64,000 bases of DNA. It comes from Halobacillus litoralis. GTDB taxonomy: Bacteria; Bacillota; Bacilli; Bacillales; Halobacillaceae. Below the pieces are notes generated by a model. The model worked only from the letters and a program-made list of their open reading frames with translations, was not told the origin of the DNA and searched no databases. Shown here in pieces: positions 11,279 through 19,917 of this stretch. The stretch is taken from assembly GCF_009856415.1 (NCBI RefSeq), contig NZ_WMEZ01000003.1, positions 310,001-374,000 on the forward strand. The letters run 5' to 3'. Every line of letters begins with the position of its first letter. Within the stretch, counting starts at the first letter, position 1. A program made the position numbers and the translations under genes.

Positions 11279-12133
11279 ATGTCATCATGGATACGGCCTT
11301 TTCGTGGTCTCATCGTTTTACTCTTGTTATCTATTTCTTTCCTTACCGGTTGTACCGAAACCCAGCCTGTAGAAGAAGAGCCTGAAAGTCAAACGGAACA
11401 ACCACCAGATTCCGAAGAGAGTGCTTCTATAGAAAAAGAGGAGGAAGCACCTTTAGAAAAGAAATCTAAGGCCTCCGAAGAAAAACAGCCCGGGGATGTT
11501 GATGCCACCGTCACGAACGTTGTGGACGGGGACACCATCGACATTCAGATCAATGGCAAAGAAGAACGCGTTCGTTTGTTACTCGTCGACACGCCTGAGA
11601 CCGTTCATCCTGACAAGCCCGTGCAGCCTTTTGGACCTGAAGCAAGTGACTATGCAAAAGAAAAATTGTCCGGTAAAGATGTACGTTTCGAATATGACGG
11701 ACCAAAGCGTGATCATTATGACCGCCTTCTTGGCTATGTTTGGATAAACGGAGAGAATTTCAATCAGCAATTACTAGAAAAAGGGTTTGCTCGATATGCT
11801 TATGAATATGACCCACCCTACGTTCATTCAGCATCCATGAAAAATGCAGAGACTCGCGCCATACAAGAGGAGAAAGGGATTTGGAGCATCGACGGCTACG
11901 TTACGGATGAGGGATTTCGTGAAGGAGAATCATCAAGCGTTGAAGAAACACCCGCCTCCTCCACCTATGCAGGTGGTCTTCCCTATGATCCACAAGGTCC
12001 TGACCGGGACTGTGGTGACTTTTCCTCCCAAGAAGAGGCCCAAGCTTTCTATGAAGCAGCAGGAGGACCCGCCCAAGACCCCCATCGCTTGGATGGACAC
12101 GATCAGGATGGTCTCGTTTGTGAAAGTTTATAA
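11279..12133 (+). CDS. Secreted thermonuclease-like lipoprotein with Excalibur domain
   Basis: A 284-residue lipoprotein. The N-terminal signal ends in a lipobox LTGC around residue 25, followed by an Asp/Glu/Ser-rich linker to about residue 75. Then comes a staphylococcal nuclease (TNase) domain with the catalytic pattern VVDGDT, VRLLLVDTPET and DRLLGYVW (Arg, Asp, Glu, Arg of the active site all present). The C terminus is an Excalibur calcium-binding domain (DRDCGDF ... DHDQDGLVCESL). It probably degrades extracellular nucleic acid at the cell surface. The chosen ATG is six bases from GGAGGG; an ATG two codons earlier is too close. Confidence 0.9.
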   Translation: MSSWIRPFRGLIVLLLLSISFLTGCTETQPVEEEPESQTEQPPDSEESASIEKEEEAPLEKKSKASEEKQPGDVDATVTNVVDGDTIDIQINGKEERVRLLLVDTPETVHPDKPVQPFGPEASDYAKEKLSGKDVRFEYDGPKRDHYDRLLGYVWINGENFNQQLLEKGFARYAYEYDPPYVHSASMKNAETRAIQEEKGIWSIDGYVTDEGFREGESSSVEETPASSTYAGGLPYDPQGPDRDCGDFSSQEEAQAFYEAAGGPAQDPHRLDGHDQDGLVCESL

Positions 12134-12187
12134 TTGAATAAAAATGTCCGATCCATTGAAGTCTTCTTTCATTTTTGGTCGGTTAAA

Positions 12188-12221
12188 GAGGATTTCCTAC
12201 CGGGAAATCCTCTTCTTTTTT
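12188..12221 (+). terminator. Terminator after nuclease gene
   Basis: GAGGATTTCC (12188-12197) pairs perfectly with GGAAATCCTC (12203-12212), followed by TTCTTTTTT. Confidence 0.9.
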
Positions 12222-12260
12222 GCTCCCCACCCTTTAATCGTCTTAATTTTTGTAATATTA

Positions 12261-12289
12261 TTGTAATTCACCCATAAACAAGGTAAAAT
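12261..12289 (+). promoter_or_regulatory. Sigma-A type promoter of TAXI-TRAP operon
   Basis: TTGTAA (12261-12266) and TAAAAT (12284-12289) with a 17-bp spacer, about 85 bp before the solute-binding protein start. Confidence 0.55.
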
Positions 12290-12374
12290 CATGTAAATAT
12301 AAGGGACTTTTTGATTTAAATGGGTGACAATGATCCTTTTAAATCAATTCAATATCATAATAGGGGGTCTTCAA

Positions 12375-13388
12375 ATGAAAAAGTATTCATGGTTGATGTT
12401 CGTTCTCCTTTTCACTGTAAGCCTATTCTTGAGTGCTTGTGGTGAAAGTGGGACAAGCGGTTCCGCAGGAGAAGACGGCGGAAGTGATGGTGGCGAAGAA
12501 ATGACGAACCTGACGATGGGAACAGGTAGTGTCGGTGGTGTCTACTATCCGCTTGGTGGAGAAATGGCGAATCTTTTCACAGACAATATTGACGTCGAGG
12601 GATTTGACGTTAGTTCCGTAGAATCTGGAGCTTCTGTTGAAAACATCGCCAAAATTCAATCCGGAGATTTCCAATTAGGGATTGCCCAGAATACCACGAT
12701 GATCAACGCCGTTGAAGGAATGGGTGAATTCGAAGGAAAAGATGTCGGAAATGTCGGAGTCATCGGTTCCCTTTATCCAGAAGCGCTTCAAGTCGTCACA
12801 CTTGATTCTACAGGAATCGAGTCGATTGAAGATCTGAAAGGTAAAAAAGTAGCTGTCGGACCGCCAGGCGGGGCGACTCGTGAAGCTGCTGAGATGGTTC
12901 TTTCCGCTTATGGCATCGAAGAAGGAGACTATGAAGCGTTTGAAGAAGGATTTGGCGACGCGAAAAGTAAACTTCAAAATAATACCATTGACGCTTCTTT
13001 TGCGGTTGTAGGGGTTCCATCCTCAACAACGGATGAATTAGAAGCGGCAACAGGAGAAGTTAAATTCCTGAACATTGAAGGAGACGCTTTAGATGAAGTG
13101 GTTGCTAACAGTCAGTACGAAGCTTACACAGTTGAACCTGGTACGTATGAGTGGCAGGAAGAACCTGTGGAAACCATTACTGCATTGGCACTGCTTCTTG
13201 GTTCAACCAGCCAGGTCAGCGAAGATCTAGCGTATGAAATGACGAAAACACTTTATGAAAATGCTGGTGATATGTCCATCGCTCAAGCGAAATTGATCAC
13301 GCAGGATAGTGCCTTGACAGGTGCTCAGGATCTTCCGCTTCACCCTGGAGCAGAGAAGTATTTCAAAGAAGCAGGCATTTTAGAATAA
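12375..13388 (+). CDS. TAXI family TRAP transporter solute-binding lipoprotein
   Basis: A 337-residue extracytoplasmic binding protein. It has a lipoprotein signal (MKKYSWLMFVLLFTVSLFLSAC), a Gly/Ser/Asp linker, then the TAXI-family domain with LTMGTGSVGGVYYPLGGEMA and GKKVAVGPPGGATRE motifs. It feeds ligand to the fused permease encoded next. Substrates of TAXI-type TRAP systems are mostly dicarboxylates, glutamate or other organic acids; the sequence does not decide. The start has GGGGG nine bases upstream, and an earlier in-frame extension lacks signal features. A hairpin separates it from the permease gene, which may keep binding protein in excess. Confidence 0.9.
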   Translation: MKKYSWLMFVLLFTVSLFLSACGESGTSGSAGEDGGSDGGEEMTNLTMGTGSVGGVYYPLGGEMANLFTDNIDVEGFDVSSVESGASVENIAKIQSGDFQLGIAQNTTMINAVEGMGEFEGKDVGNVGVIGSLYPEALQVVTLDSTGIESIEDLKGKKVAVGPPGGATREAAEMVLSAYGIEEGDYEAFEEGFGDAKSKLQNNTIDASFAVVGVPSSTTDELEAATGEVKFLNIEGDALDEVVANSQYEAYTVEPGTYEWQEEPVETITALALLLGSTSQVSEDLAYEMTKTLYENAGDMSIAQAKLITQDSALTGAQDLPLHPGAEKYFKEAGILE

Positions 13389-13400
13389 AGATAGGATTGG

Positions 13401-13430
13401 GAACCGGACATTGTTTTTGTCCGGTTCTTT
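13401..13430 (+). terminator. Intercistronic hairpin between SBP and permease
   Basis: GAACCGGACA and TGTCCGGTTC form a 10-bp stem followed by CTTTAAAG-like sequence. It could act as a partial terminator or mRNA stabiliser giving more binding protein than permease. Confidence 0.6.
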
Positions 13431-13467
13431 AAAGCGCTGATTTAAGAAGAGAATGGAGGTAAGAGGC

Positions 13468-15423
13468 GTGACAAAAAAAGATAACAAGGAAGTCGATAAG
13501 CAAGAAATGATGAAAAAATACGATAAAGAGAGCACATTCCGAACCAATCTCGGGACCTGGGGCTGGGTAACTTTGATCCTCGGAAGCGCACTTACGATTT
13601 TTCAGCTTTATACAGCTTACCGTGGAGCTTATGTATCACTCATCCAAGGTGCGATTCACTTAGGTGCGGCACTCTGCTTAGTCTATCTCCTCTATCCGAT
13701 TAAATCTTCATTGACGAGCAAACGCGGCATTCCATGGTATGACCTTATCTTTGCTGCGATCGCTCTTTATGCGAACTTTTATATCATTCAAAATTATGAC
13801 CGTCTTATCAATGAAGCGATTATATTCGGCTTCACCTATATGGATCAGTTTGTTGCGACTGCCGGCATCCTTTTGTTACTGGAAGCGACTAGGCGAGTCG
13901 TCGGACTTCCAATTGTCATCATAGCGATTCTTGCCCTGCTCTATGGCATGTTCGGAAACTTCATTCCTATCATTGGGCACGCTGGCAATGATTGGCCGAC
14001 GCTCGCAACGAAGATGTTTTTCAGTTCCAGTGCCATTTTCGGTATACCGATTCAAATATCATCGACCTATATCTTTTTATTCCTTTTTTTCGGAGTAATT
14101 CTCGTCAAAACAAACATTGGACAGTTTTTCAATGACCTCGCTCTACGCTTGACAGGAAAATACACAGGAGGAACAGCCAAAGCTGCCGTTGCCGCGAGCG
14201 GCCTTCAAGGAATGGTAAGCGGAAGCTCTGTAGCCAATACCGTTGGATCCGGATCATTTACGATTCCGATGATGAAAAATGCAGGGTTCAAACCTCACTT
14301 CGCAGCAGCCTCTGAAGCTTCTGCTTCAACCGGTGGGCAGCTCATGCCACCGATTATGGGTGCCGCAGCATTCATCATGGCGTCTTATACGGGAATCCCT
14401 TATAACGAAATTATCGTCATCGCGATCGTCCCCGCTCTTTTGTATTTTTCAGGCGTCTTTTTAGGGACACACTTTGAAGCAAGAAAACAAAACATCCGCG
14501 GACTTTCAAAAGAAGAACTTCCTAAAACGAATAAACTGGTCAAACGACTGGACTTGTTTCTTCCGCTCGTCATCATTATAGGATTCTTACTTGCCGGACG
14601 GACACCGACGTATGCCGCTCTATTTGCAATCGTGACGGCCTTTGTCATCAGTTTTTTCCGTAAAGAAACACGCATGTCCTTGAAAGGAATCATCAAATTG
14701 CTTGAAGAAGGTGCACGTGTTGCCCTCCCTGTCATTGCTGCCTGTGCGACAGCAGGAATCATTGCTGGAACAGTAACGACGACAGGCCTCGGGCCAAAAA
14801 TTGCTGGAGGCATCATCGATCTTGCTCAAGGGCAGTTTTTCCTTGTTATGTTCTTCACCATGATTGCTTGTATCATTTTAGGGATGGGACTACCTACGAC
14901 AGCCAACTATGTTGTAACTGCAACGATGGCGGCTCCAGCCTTATTAGCCTTTGATGTTCCTGTCATTGCGGTTCACATGTTTGTCTTCTATTTCGGAATT
15001 GTCGCAGATATCACTCCTCCGGTTTGTCTCGCTGCTTATGCAGGGGCAGGAATCGCCGGAGCCAATCCGATGAAAGCTGGTGTCACTGCAGTAAAACTTG
15101 CGATCGCCGCATTCATCATTCCGTATGTGTTCGTCACCAACCCGATTTTATTGCTGCAGGGAGACGTCAATGCATTCAACTTATCCATTAGTGTCGTCAC
15201 AGCTTTATTAGGGATGGCGGCCATCAGCTCTGCATTAATTGGATATTTTGCAACCAATGTTTCGTGGGTCGAACGAATCGCTCTTGTCGCCTGTGGACTC
15301 ATGCTCGTTTATCCGAACCTGGTCATTTCTCTTATTGGCCTAGGCGTTTTCGGAGCTGTTTCTTTCTTCCAATATATAAAAAACAAAAAAGAAGACGCTT
15401 CGAAACAACAAGCTGTCGTGTGA
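13468..15423 (+). CDS. TRAP transporter permease, fused DctQM (4TM/12TM)
   Basis: A 651-residue integral membrane protein joining the small and large TRAP permease subunits. It has a cytosolic charged N terminus, about 5-6 early membrane segments, then the DctM-like transporter core with GMVSGSSVANTVGSGSFTIPMM, ASASTGGQLMPPIMGAAAFI and LGMGLPTTANYVV, all hallmarks of fused TAXI-type permeases. It uses the ion gradient (often sodium, fitting a saline habitat) to import the ligand of the preceding binding protein. GTG at 13468 is chosen because GGAGGT lies seven bases upstream; the ATG five codons earlier overlaps it. Confidence 0.93.
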   Translation: MTKKDNKEVDKQEMMKKYDKESTFRTNLGTWGWVTLILGSALTIFQLYTAYRGAYVSLIQGAIHLGAALCLVYLLYPIKSSLTSKRGIPWYDLIFAAIALYANFYIIQNYDRLINEAIIFGFTYMDQFVATAGILLLLEATRRVVGLPIVIIAILALLYGMFGNFIPIIGHAGNDWPTLATKMFFSSSAIFGIPIQISSTYIFLFLFFGVILVKTNIGQFFNDLALRLTGKYTGGTAKAAVAASGLQGMVSGSSVANTVGSGSFTIPMMKNAGFKPHFAAASEASASTGGQLMPPIMGAAAFIMASYTGIPYNEIIVIAIVPALLYFSGVFLGTHFEARKQNIRGLSKEELPKTNKLVKRLDLFLPLVIIIGFLLAGRTPTYAALFAIVTAFVISFFRKETRMSLKGIIKLLEEGARVALPVIAACATAGIIAGTVTTTGLGPKIAGGIIDLAQGQFFLVMFFTMIACIILGMGLPTTANYVVTATMAAPALLAFDVPVIAVHMFVFYFGIVADITPPVCLAAYAGAGIAGANPMKAGVTAVKLAIAAFIIPYVFVTNPILLLQGDVNAFNLSISVVTALLGMAAISSALIGYFATNVSWVERIALVACGLMLVYPNLVISLIGLGVFGAVSFFQYIKNKKEDASKQQAVV

Positions 15424-15430
15424 TCGAAAG

Positions 15431-15462
15431 CCAGACCTTGTATTACAAGGTCTGGCTTTTTC
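15431..15462 (+). terminator. Terminator after TRAP permease
   Basis: CCAGACCTTG-TATTA-CAAGGTCTGG followed by CTTTTTC. It overlaps the last codons of the convergent EamA gene, so both 3' ends share the structure. Confidence 0.9.
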
Positions 15463-16351
15463 TTGCCGAATTCCCTTTAAGCCATAGTCCCCCAAGCTCA
15501 TTGATGAAAATAGCGGCTACGATCAAAATCACCCCTATCCACTGGATCAAGGAAACAGATTCAGAAAGGATGATCATAGCTGAAACAATCGCGACAGGTA
15601 GTTCAATAGAACTCAATACATTTGCAAGCCTTCCAGAAATCAACGGTGCTCCCTGAGCAAAAAATAAAGGTGGGATGACTGCCCCTACTAAAGCCACTCC
15701 TGCCCCTATACTCCACAACTGCGCATCAAATAGTGGCATTGTTGGGAGGTCTTGAAAAAAGACAGCCAGTACAAGAATCAATGATCCGGTAACCATCAAA
15801 GCACTTCTTGCAATTGGATCGGTTTTTGTAGCGACCTGTCCGCTGAAAAAGACAAAACCCGCATAAGAAAACCCGGAAAGCAGCCCAAGCACAAGTCCTG
15901 CCAATGGAAGGTCAAAAAAGCCTCCACCAATCACGCCTGAGGCACACACCACACCTAAGAGGGTCACGATTAATGAAAGAAAATTGATTTTTGTAGGAAT
16001 CATTTTCGTAAACATCCATTCGTAAATCATTCCGATCCATACGAACTGAAACAGAAGAATAATGGCAATCGAGGCTGGTAAATACTGCATCGCCCCATAA
16101 TAGAAAATACTAGTTAGACCAACCGATGTCCCCGTCAACATGATTTTAAAAAGATCTCCTCTGCTTGTACCTCTTAAAGAAACCCTTTTGAAGAGACTGA
16201 TCCCCCATAAAAATACAAAAGCGATCAACATTTGAACAATATTCAATTCCCCGAGCGTGTAACCGAAAGAAAAGCCTGTTTTCACAAAAATCGGGGTGAA
16301 CCCGAAGCTCGCGGCACCGATTAAAACAAGTGTAATCCCTCTCCCTTTCAA
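15443..16351 (-). CDS. EamA/DMT family transporter
   Basis: A membrane protein of about 302 residues with ten predicted helices arranged as two EamA halves. The first half starts GITLVLIGAASFGFTPIFVK and the second AGLVLGLLSGFSYAGFVFFSG; it ends with the SLIQWIGVILIVAAIFINE motif. Such drug/metabolite transporters export amino acids or other metabolites, with no substrate evident here. I prefer the TTG at 16351 (seven bases from AAGGAGG) over an ATG at 16390 that almost touches its own GGAGG. It is convergent with the TRAP operon. Confidence 0.85.
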   Translation of the reverse strand: MKGRGITLVLIGAASFGFTPIFVKTGFSFGYTLGELNIVQMLIAFVFLWGISLFKRVSLRGTSRGDLFKIMLTGTSVGLTSIFYYGAMQYLPASIAIILLFQFVWIGMIYEWMFTKMIPTKINFLSLIVTLLGVVCASGVIGGGFFDLPLAGLVLGLLSGFSYAGFVFFSGQVATKTDPIARSALMVTGSLILVLAVFFQDLPTMPLFDAQLWSIGAGVALVGAVIPPLFFAQGAPLISGRLANVLSSIELPVAIVSAMIILSESVSLIQWIGVILIVAAIFINELGGLWLKGNSARKSQTL

Positions 16352-16419
16352 TCTTCTCCCTCCTTTTTCCAACTGAAACTCTACATTCATACCTCCACCA
16401 TTCTAACATTCTCTTCCAT

Positions 16420-16452
16420 AAAAAAAGGACCCTCCTCAAAAGAGCGGCCCTT
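16420..16452 (-). terminator. Terminator of the 32-aa peptide gene
   Basis: On the minus strand AGGgCC-GCTC-TTTT-GAG-gaGGgtCCT is followed by seven T, 15 bp beyond the small peptide stop. Confidence 0.7.
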
Positions 16453-16467
16453 CTCTATGTTATTGAA

Positions 16468-16566
16468 TTATACGATTCTCTTAATCAATCTTCCTATGGT
16501 ACGTGGAATGAATAAGAGAATATCTACGATAGTATGGATTAACGAGCGAATCAGTTTCATTTTCAT
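16468..16566 (-). CDS. Small cationic amphipathic peptide (32 aa), unrecognised
   Basis: The minus strand has AAGGAGG, then ATG, and a 32-codon frame ending in TAA. The peptide starts MKMKLIRSLIHTIVDILLF and ends IPRTIGRLIKRIV. It mixes about seven Lys/Arg with Leu/Ile repeats at helical spacing and has a single Asp, so it could be a membrane-active or membrane-anchored helix. A second ATG two codons in is also possible. A T-run terminator follows, giving a complete mini-transcription unit. I do not recognise a family; a type I toxin, leaderless bacteriocin-like or regulatory membrane peptide are all possible. Confidence 0.6.
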   Translation of the reverse strand: MKMKLIRSLIHTIVDILLFIPRTIGRLIKRIV

Positions 16567-16892
16567 TCCTCCTTTTTAGATATATAGATACATACCTCAA
16601 ATAAAGAAGGCTGAAACACCTCACCACTATTTAAGGTGAAATGTCCCAAAGTCATTAGAACGAATTGGAGATATATGAATACATCGCAACCTTGATCCTG
16701 CCCTAAATCTGGTTAGATTTCTGGGAAGGAAAATCGATTGCCCGGTCATTTGAAGAAGCTGTCTCCTCCCTTTATCCCATACCATTTTAACTCTTTCTAA
16801 TTCAGTATAATTTTTCCATTGCTACTAAAGTGGTATAGACAACTAGAAGGTTAAGCCGTATGCTTGAATTATCTGAAAAAGGAGGTCATGAA
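16567..16892. other. Intergenic region between peptide gene and serine hydrolase
   Basis: It must hold divergent promoters. TATATA (minus, near 16580) and GTATAATTT (plus, near 16805) are possible -10 boxes, but I could not pair either with a convincing -35. A CACCT/AGGTG inverted repeat lies near 16619-16641. No further gene seen. Confidence 0.4.
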
Positions 16893-18581
16893 ATGGAAAA
16901 GAAAGCGGTATCTATCTTATTAACAACTGTTTTAGGAGCGACCTTATTCACCTCCACCTCAACCTTTGCAGCACCTGGACCAGGACCAAGCATAGAGAAA
17001 GGAGTAAAAACAAATGTACATACGGGGAAAAGAACGGCCCACCCTGTCTTTTCATGGGATCAGCCTGGTCCCTCCTCTCCGGTCCTGCATCCCGGGTCTG
17101 TACGAGGAGCAGGCATGAGAGAAGAACCCTTGCAGGATATTGATCCCTTATTACTCTCGGCTATCGAAGATAACGTGATGCCCGGGGCCGTAGCTCTTGT
17201 CGCAAGGAGAGGCCATATTGTGAAAGAAGAGGCTTACGGGTATGCCATGAAGTATGAAGACGATGAATTCACACCATCGGAAAACCCCATCCCCATGACG
17301 AAAGATACCATTTTTGATCTCGCTTCCATCAGCAAAATTTTCACGACAACCGCCGCTATGATTTTATATGAACAGGACGCGTTCGAATTAAACGATCCTG
17401 TCGCGAAGCACCTCCCGGAATTTGCTGAAAATGGCAAGGAAGATGTGACGATTGAGCAGCTCTTGACACATACCTCAGGCTTCAAGGCCTGGATCCCTCT
17501 TTATACCGTTGAAGGGGACAGAAACGATCGTTTACAGCATGTCTTACAATATCCTCTCAAGAATGAGCCTGGGTCCACTTATACTTACAGCGATTTAAAT
17601 ATGATTACACTAGGAGCTCTCGTCGAACGCCTCTCCAATATGCGCTTAGATGAATTTGTGGAAAAACATATCACCAAACCATTAAAAATGAAAGATACGA
17701 TGTATAATCCTGAGGAGGACTTAAAGCCACGCATTGCTGCAACCGAAGATCAGCCATGGACGAATCGTGGGCTTGTGTGGGGTGAAGTCCACGATGAAAG
17801 CGCCTGGTCACTGGATGGAGTAGCTGGTCATGCAGGAGTTTTTTCTACAGCAAACGATTTAGCCAAATTCGCGCACATGTTTTTAAATGAGGGTACGTAT
17901 GGAAATAAGAAGATCCTTGAGCCAGAAACCGTTAAGCTGCTCACGGAAAACCGTATCCCCCAATTTCCAGGTGATGAACACGGATTAGGCTGGGAACTAC
18001 AACAAGGCTGGTACATGGATGCCCTCTCAAGTCAAGGGACTTATGGGCACACCGGTTACACGGGAACATCCATTGTCGTCAACCCGGAAAATGATACGAT
18101 CGCGATATTATTAACGAATCGGGTTCACCCCACAAGAGAAACCGTTTCTACGAACGGAGCACGCAGAGGCTTTGCACGTAAAGTGGCAGATGCCATTCCA
18201 GTCCAAATGGATAAAAAAGCGAATCCGTGGTTTTCTGGGTATGGGGATCAATTGGAGAACCAGTTAGATGCAGAGGTAACTCTCAACGAAACGGCCTCCC
18301 TATCGTTCCGCACATGGTTTGAAATCGAAAATGGTTATGACTACGGAACATTAGAAGTTTCAGATGATGGGGAAACATGGACAACACTGGATCGTTTCAC
18401 AGGGGACAGTAACGGATGGGTATCACGAAATGTCGAACTTCCATCAGACACGACACATATCCGCTTCACCTATGAAACCGATGGAAGTGTCAACAACCGT
18501 GGCTGGTACATTGATGATTTGAAACTAAACGGAAAGGGATTGGATGTCGAAAGCGATTCCTGGGAAAAGAGACCCTATTAA
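16893..18581 (+). CDS. Secreted class C beta-lactamase-like serine hydrolase with beta-sandwich tail
   Basis: A 562-residue exported protein. Signal peptide MEKKAVSILLTTVLGATLF ends near STFAA. Residues ~95-420 form a beta-lactamase/transpeptidase-like (class C, PBP4*-type) domain with the SISK serine motif at residue 145, a YSDLN tyrosine motif and a GHTGYTGTS third box. Residues ~455-555 look like the jelly-roll domain of immune inhibitor A/MAM-type proteins (SLSFRTWFEIENGYDYG ... RGWYIDDLKL). It may act on D-amino acid peptides or esters at the surface; true beta-lactam hydrolysis is not implied. Start is seven bases from GGAGG. Confidence 0.85.
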   Translation: MEKKAVSILLTTVLGATLFTSTSTFAAPGPGPSIEKGVKTNVHTGKRTAHPVFSWDQPGPSSPVLHPGSVRGAGMREEPLQDIDPLLLSAIEDNVMPGAVALVARRGHIVKEEAYGYAMKYEDDEFTPSENPIPMTKDTIFDLASISKIFTTTAAMILYEQDAFELNDPVAKHLPEFAENGKEDVTIEQLLTHTSGFKAWIPLYTVEGDRNDRLQHVLQYPLKNEPGSTYTYSDLNMITLGALVERLSNMRLDEFVEKHITKPLKMKDTMYNPEEDLKPRIAATEDQPWTNRGLVWGEVHDESAWSLDGVAGHAGVFSTANDLAKFAHMFLNEGTYGNKKILEPETVKLLTENRIPQFPGDEHGLGWELQQGWYMDALSSQGTYGHTGYTGTSIVVNPENDTIAILLTNRVHPTRETVSTNGARRGFARKVADAIPVQMDKKANPWFSGYGDQLENQLDAEVTLNETASLSFRTWFEIENGYDYGTLEVSDDGETWTTLDRFTGDSNGWVSRNVELPSDTTHIRFTYETDGSVNNRGWYIDDLKLNGKGLDVESDSWEKRPY

Positions 18582-18596
18582 TCTTTTTCTCACAAT

Positions 18597-18630
18597 GCAG
18601 ACAAGTGACTCTACTTGTCTGCTTTTATTA
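18597..18630 (+). terminator. Terminator after serine hydrolase
   Basis: GCAGACAAGT-GACTCT-ACTTGTCTGC followed by TTTTATTATT. Confidence 0.9.
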
Positions 18631-18739
18631 TTGATCCTTCCCCACCTCATCACCTTGATCAAGCGGGTGGATGCATTTGATAGTTTTCTTTTTCCTGAAA
18701 ACGGTTAAGGATGGGTAAATCGGAAAGGAGAGGGGCACA

Positions 18740-19066
18740 TTGACAGAACACAACAAACTCGTTCGAGATCACATTCCTAACTTATTGAGAGATTCGGGGA
18801 AAAACATCCGCACACGAACTCTTGATAAGAAGGAGTATGATGAATCCTTGAAAAACAAATTGAAAGATGAAGTCCAAGAATACTTCAAGACAGATGAGAA
18901 CGAAGATTCCTTGAAGAAACTCGCAGACCTATTGGAAGTCATCCACGCCTTGTCTTATACACATGGATCCACAATTGAAGAACTTGAACATATCCGTCAA
19001 CATCGCAGAAAAGAACACGGCGCATTCCATAATCGTACGATGCTCCTGGATATCGAAGATGTGTGA
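18740..19066 (+). CDS. MazG-like/phosphoribosyl-ATP pyrophosphohydrolase-like protein
   Basis: A 108-residue soluble protein starting with TTG after AAAGGAGAGG. The opening NKLVRDHIPNLL, KLKDEVQEYF and the later ADLLEVIHAL give the alpha-helical Glu/Asp metal-binding pattern (EVxEYF ... DLLEV) of the all-alpha NTP pyrophosphohydrolase fold (COG4997-type proteins). It probably cleaves a nucleotide pyrophosphate, perhaps a damaged or non-canonical one; the substrate is unknown. It stands alone between two terminators. The C-terminal HGAFHNRTMLLDIEDV is also typical of this group. Confidence 0.75.
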   Translation: MTEHNKLVRDHIPNLLRDSGKNIRTRTLDKKEYDESLKNKLKDEVQEYFKTDENEDSLKKLADLLEVIHALSYTHGSTIEELEHIRQHRRKEHGAFHNRTMLLDIEDV

Positions 19067-19073
19067 CCAGTGG

Positions 19074-19107
19074 TAAGGGGAAAGCCTCAACGGCTTTCCC
19101 CTCTTTC
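19074..19107. terminator. Bidirectional terminator
   Basis: AGGGGAAAGCC-TCAAC-GGCTTTCCCCT followed by CTTTCT on plus, between the convergent MazG-like and M50-like genes. Confidence 0.85.
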
Positions 19108-19109
19108 TA

Positions 19110-19589
19110 TTAATCGATTGGATCCACCGCTTTCCCATAACGAATGACATCATAGATTGCCATTCCGTCACTCGGCTTTCCATCTCCATTTCGATAAGGA
19201 AATAAGGAAAAGAAGATGAAATAGACAGAGAAATAGGAGTACTGGTAGAAGAATAAATCGACAGGAAGTACTTCCTGGGTGATCAAAATATTTAACATCA
19301 GGATAATCGCCAGGTTGAAGGCACTTCCGGCAAGGTATATGGCGACATGTGCCCAAGTTTTGTTGTAGGAAAGCTTTTCGTACTGACACCAGCCCTCCAT
19401 AAAGTACATCCGCCTCACTTCCAAGGGACCCACATTAAACAACAGTTTTCCTGTCCCTATACAATAGCGGATCTTCCCTCCGAATAAACGAGCGACCACG
19501 ACATGACCCGTTTCATGAACAAGGGTGACGAGTGGCAGAATCAAAAAAAAGTTTATGATGAACATAGGAATGTCATTCATTGTAAACAT
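19110..19589 (-). CDS. M50-like membrane metalloprotease homologue
   Basis: A 159-residue membrane protein with HETGH at about residue 26 inside the first hydrophobic segment. This is the HExxH zinc motif of site-2 proteases. A late GDGKPSDGMAIYD segment stands where these enzymes have their NPDG-type third metal ligand. Three or four membrane helices are evident. At 159 residues it is shorter than SpoIVFB/RasP and has no PDZ domain, so it is either a minimal intramembrane protease or a catalytically modified relative. ATG at 19589 lies seven bases from GGAGG. Monocistronic, convergent with its left neighbour; no substrate suggested. Confidence 0.7.
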   Translation of the reverse strand: MFTMNDIPMFIINFFLILPLVTLVHETGHVVVARLFGGKIRYCIGTGKLLFNVGPLEVRRMYFMEGWCQYEKLSYNKTWAHVAIYLAGSAFNLAIILMLNILITQEVLPVDLFFYQYSYFSVYFIFFSLFPYRNGDGKPSDGMAIYDVIRYGKAVDPID

Positions 19590-19853
19590 ATGCTTTCCTC
19601 CGTGATGGTCTGTTTTGAACTACTGGAACTACCCCTTCCCGTTTTGATAAAAAGGTAATCAAATTGCCGAAAACTGCATCGATAGGCTCAGTATGAATCC
19701 ATTACGCAAATGTCCCGAAGATCGAAGTGCTGTCTCGCCGTTATCATCCCCTTCCCACCTTTTCGTCTTCCTTTTACTTTTTTCATCAAGGACTTCGTAA
19801 AGAAAGCTCACCCTCCTTCAAATGTTTGTAAAATTCCAACATTCCTCATCCTG
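19590..19853. other. Intergenic region upstream of rlmN-like gene
   Basis: Low-GC pyrimidine-rich sequence. A frame across 19710-19949 has no ribosome site, is Pro/Phe-rich low-complexity and overlaps the rlmN promoter, so it is not called. Nothing else seen. Confidence 0.5.
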
Positions 19854-19882
19854 TTGTTTCCTTCTTCTATTTCGAGTATGAT
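19854..19882 (+). promoter_or_regulatory. Sigma-A type promoter of rlmN-like gene
   Basis: TTGTTT (19854-19859), 17-bp spacer and TATGAT (19877-19882), about 35 bp before the start codon. Confidence 0.6.
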
Positions 19883-19917
19883 AGAAATAGCGATTTTTTT
19901 TAAAGAGGAGCGTATTT

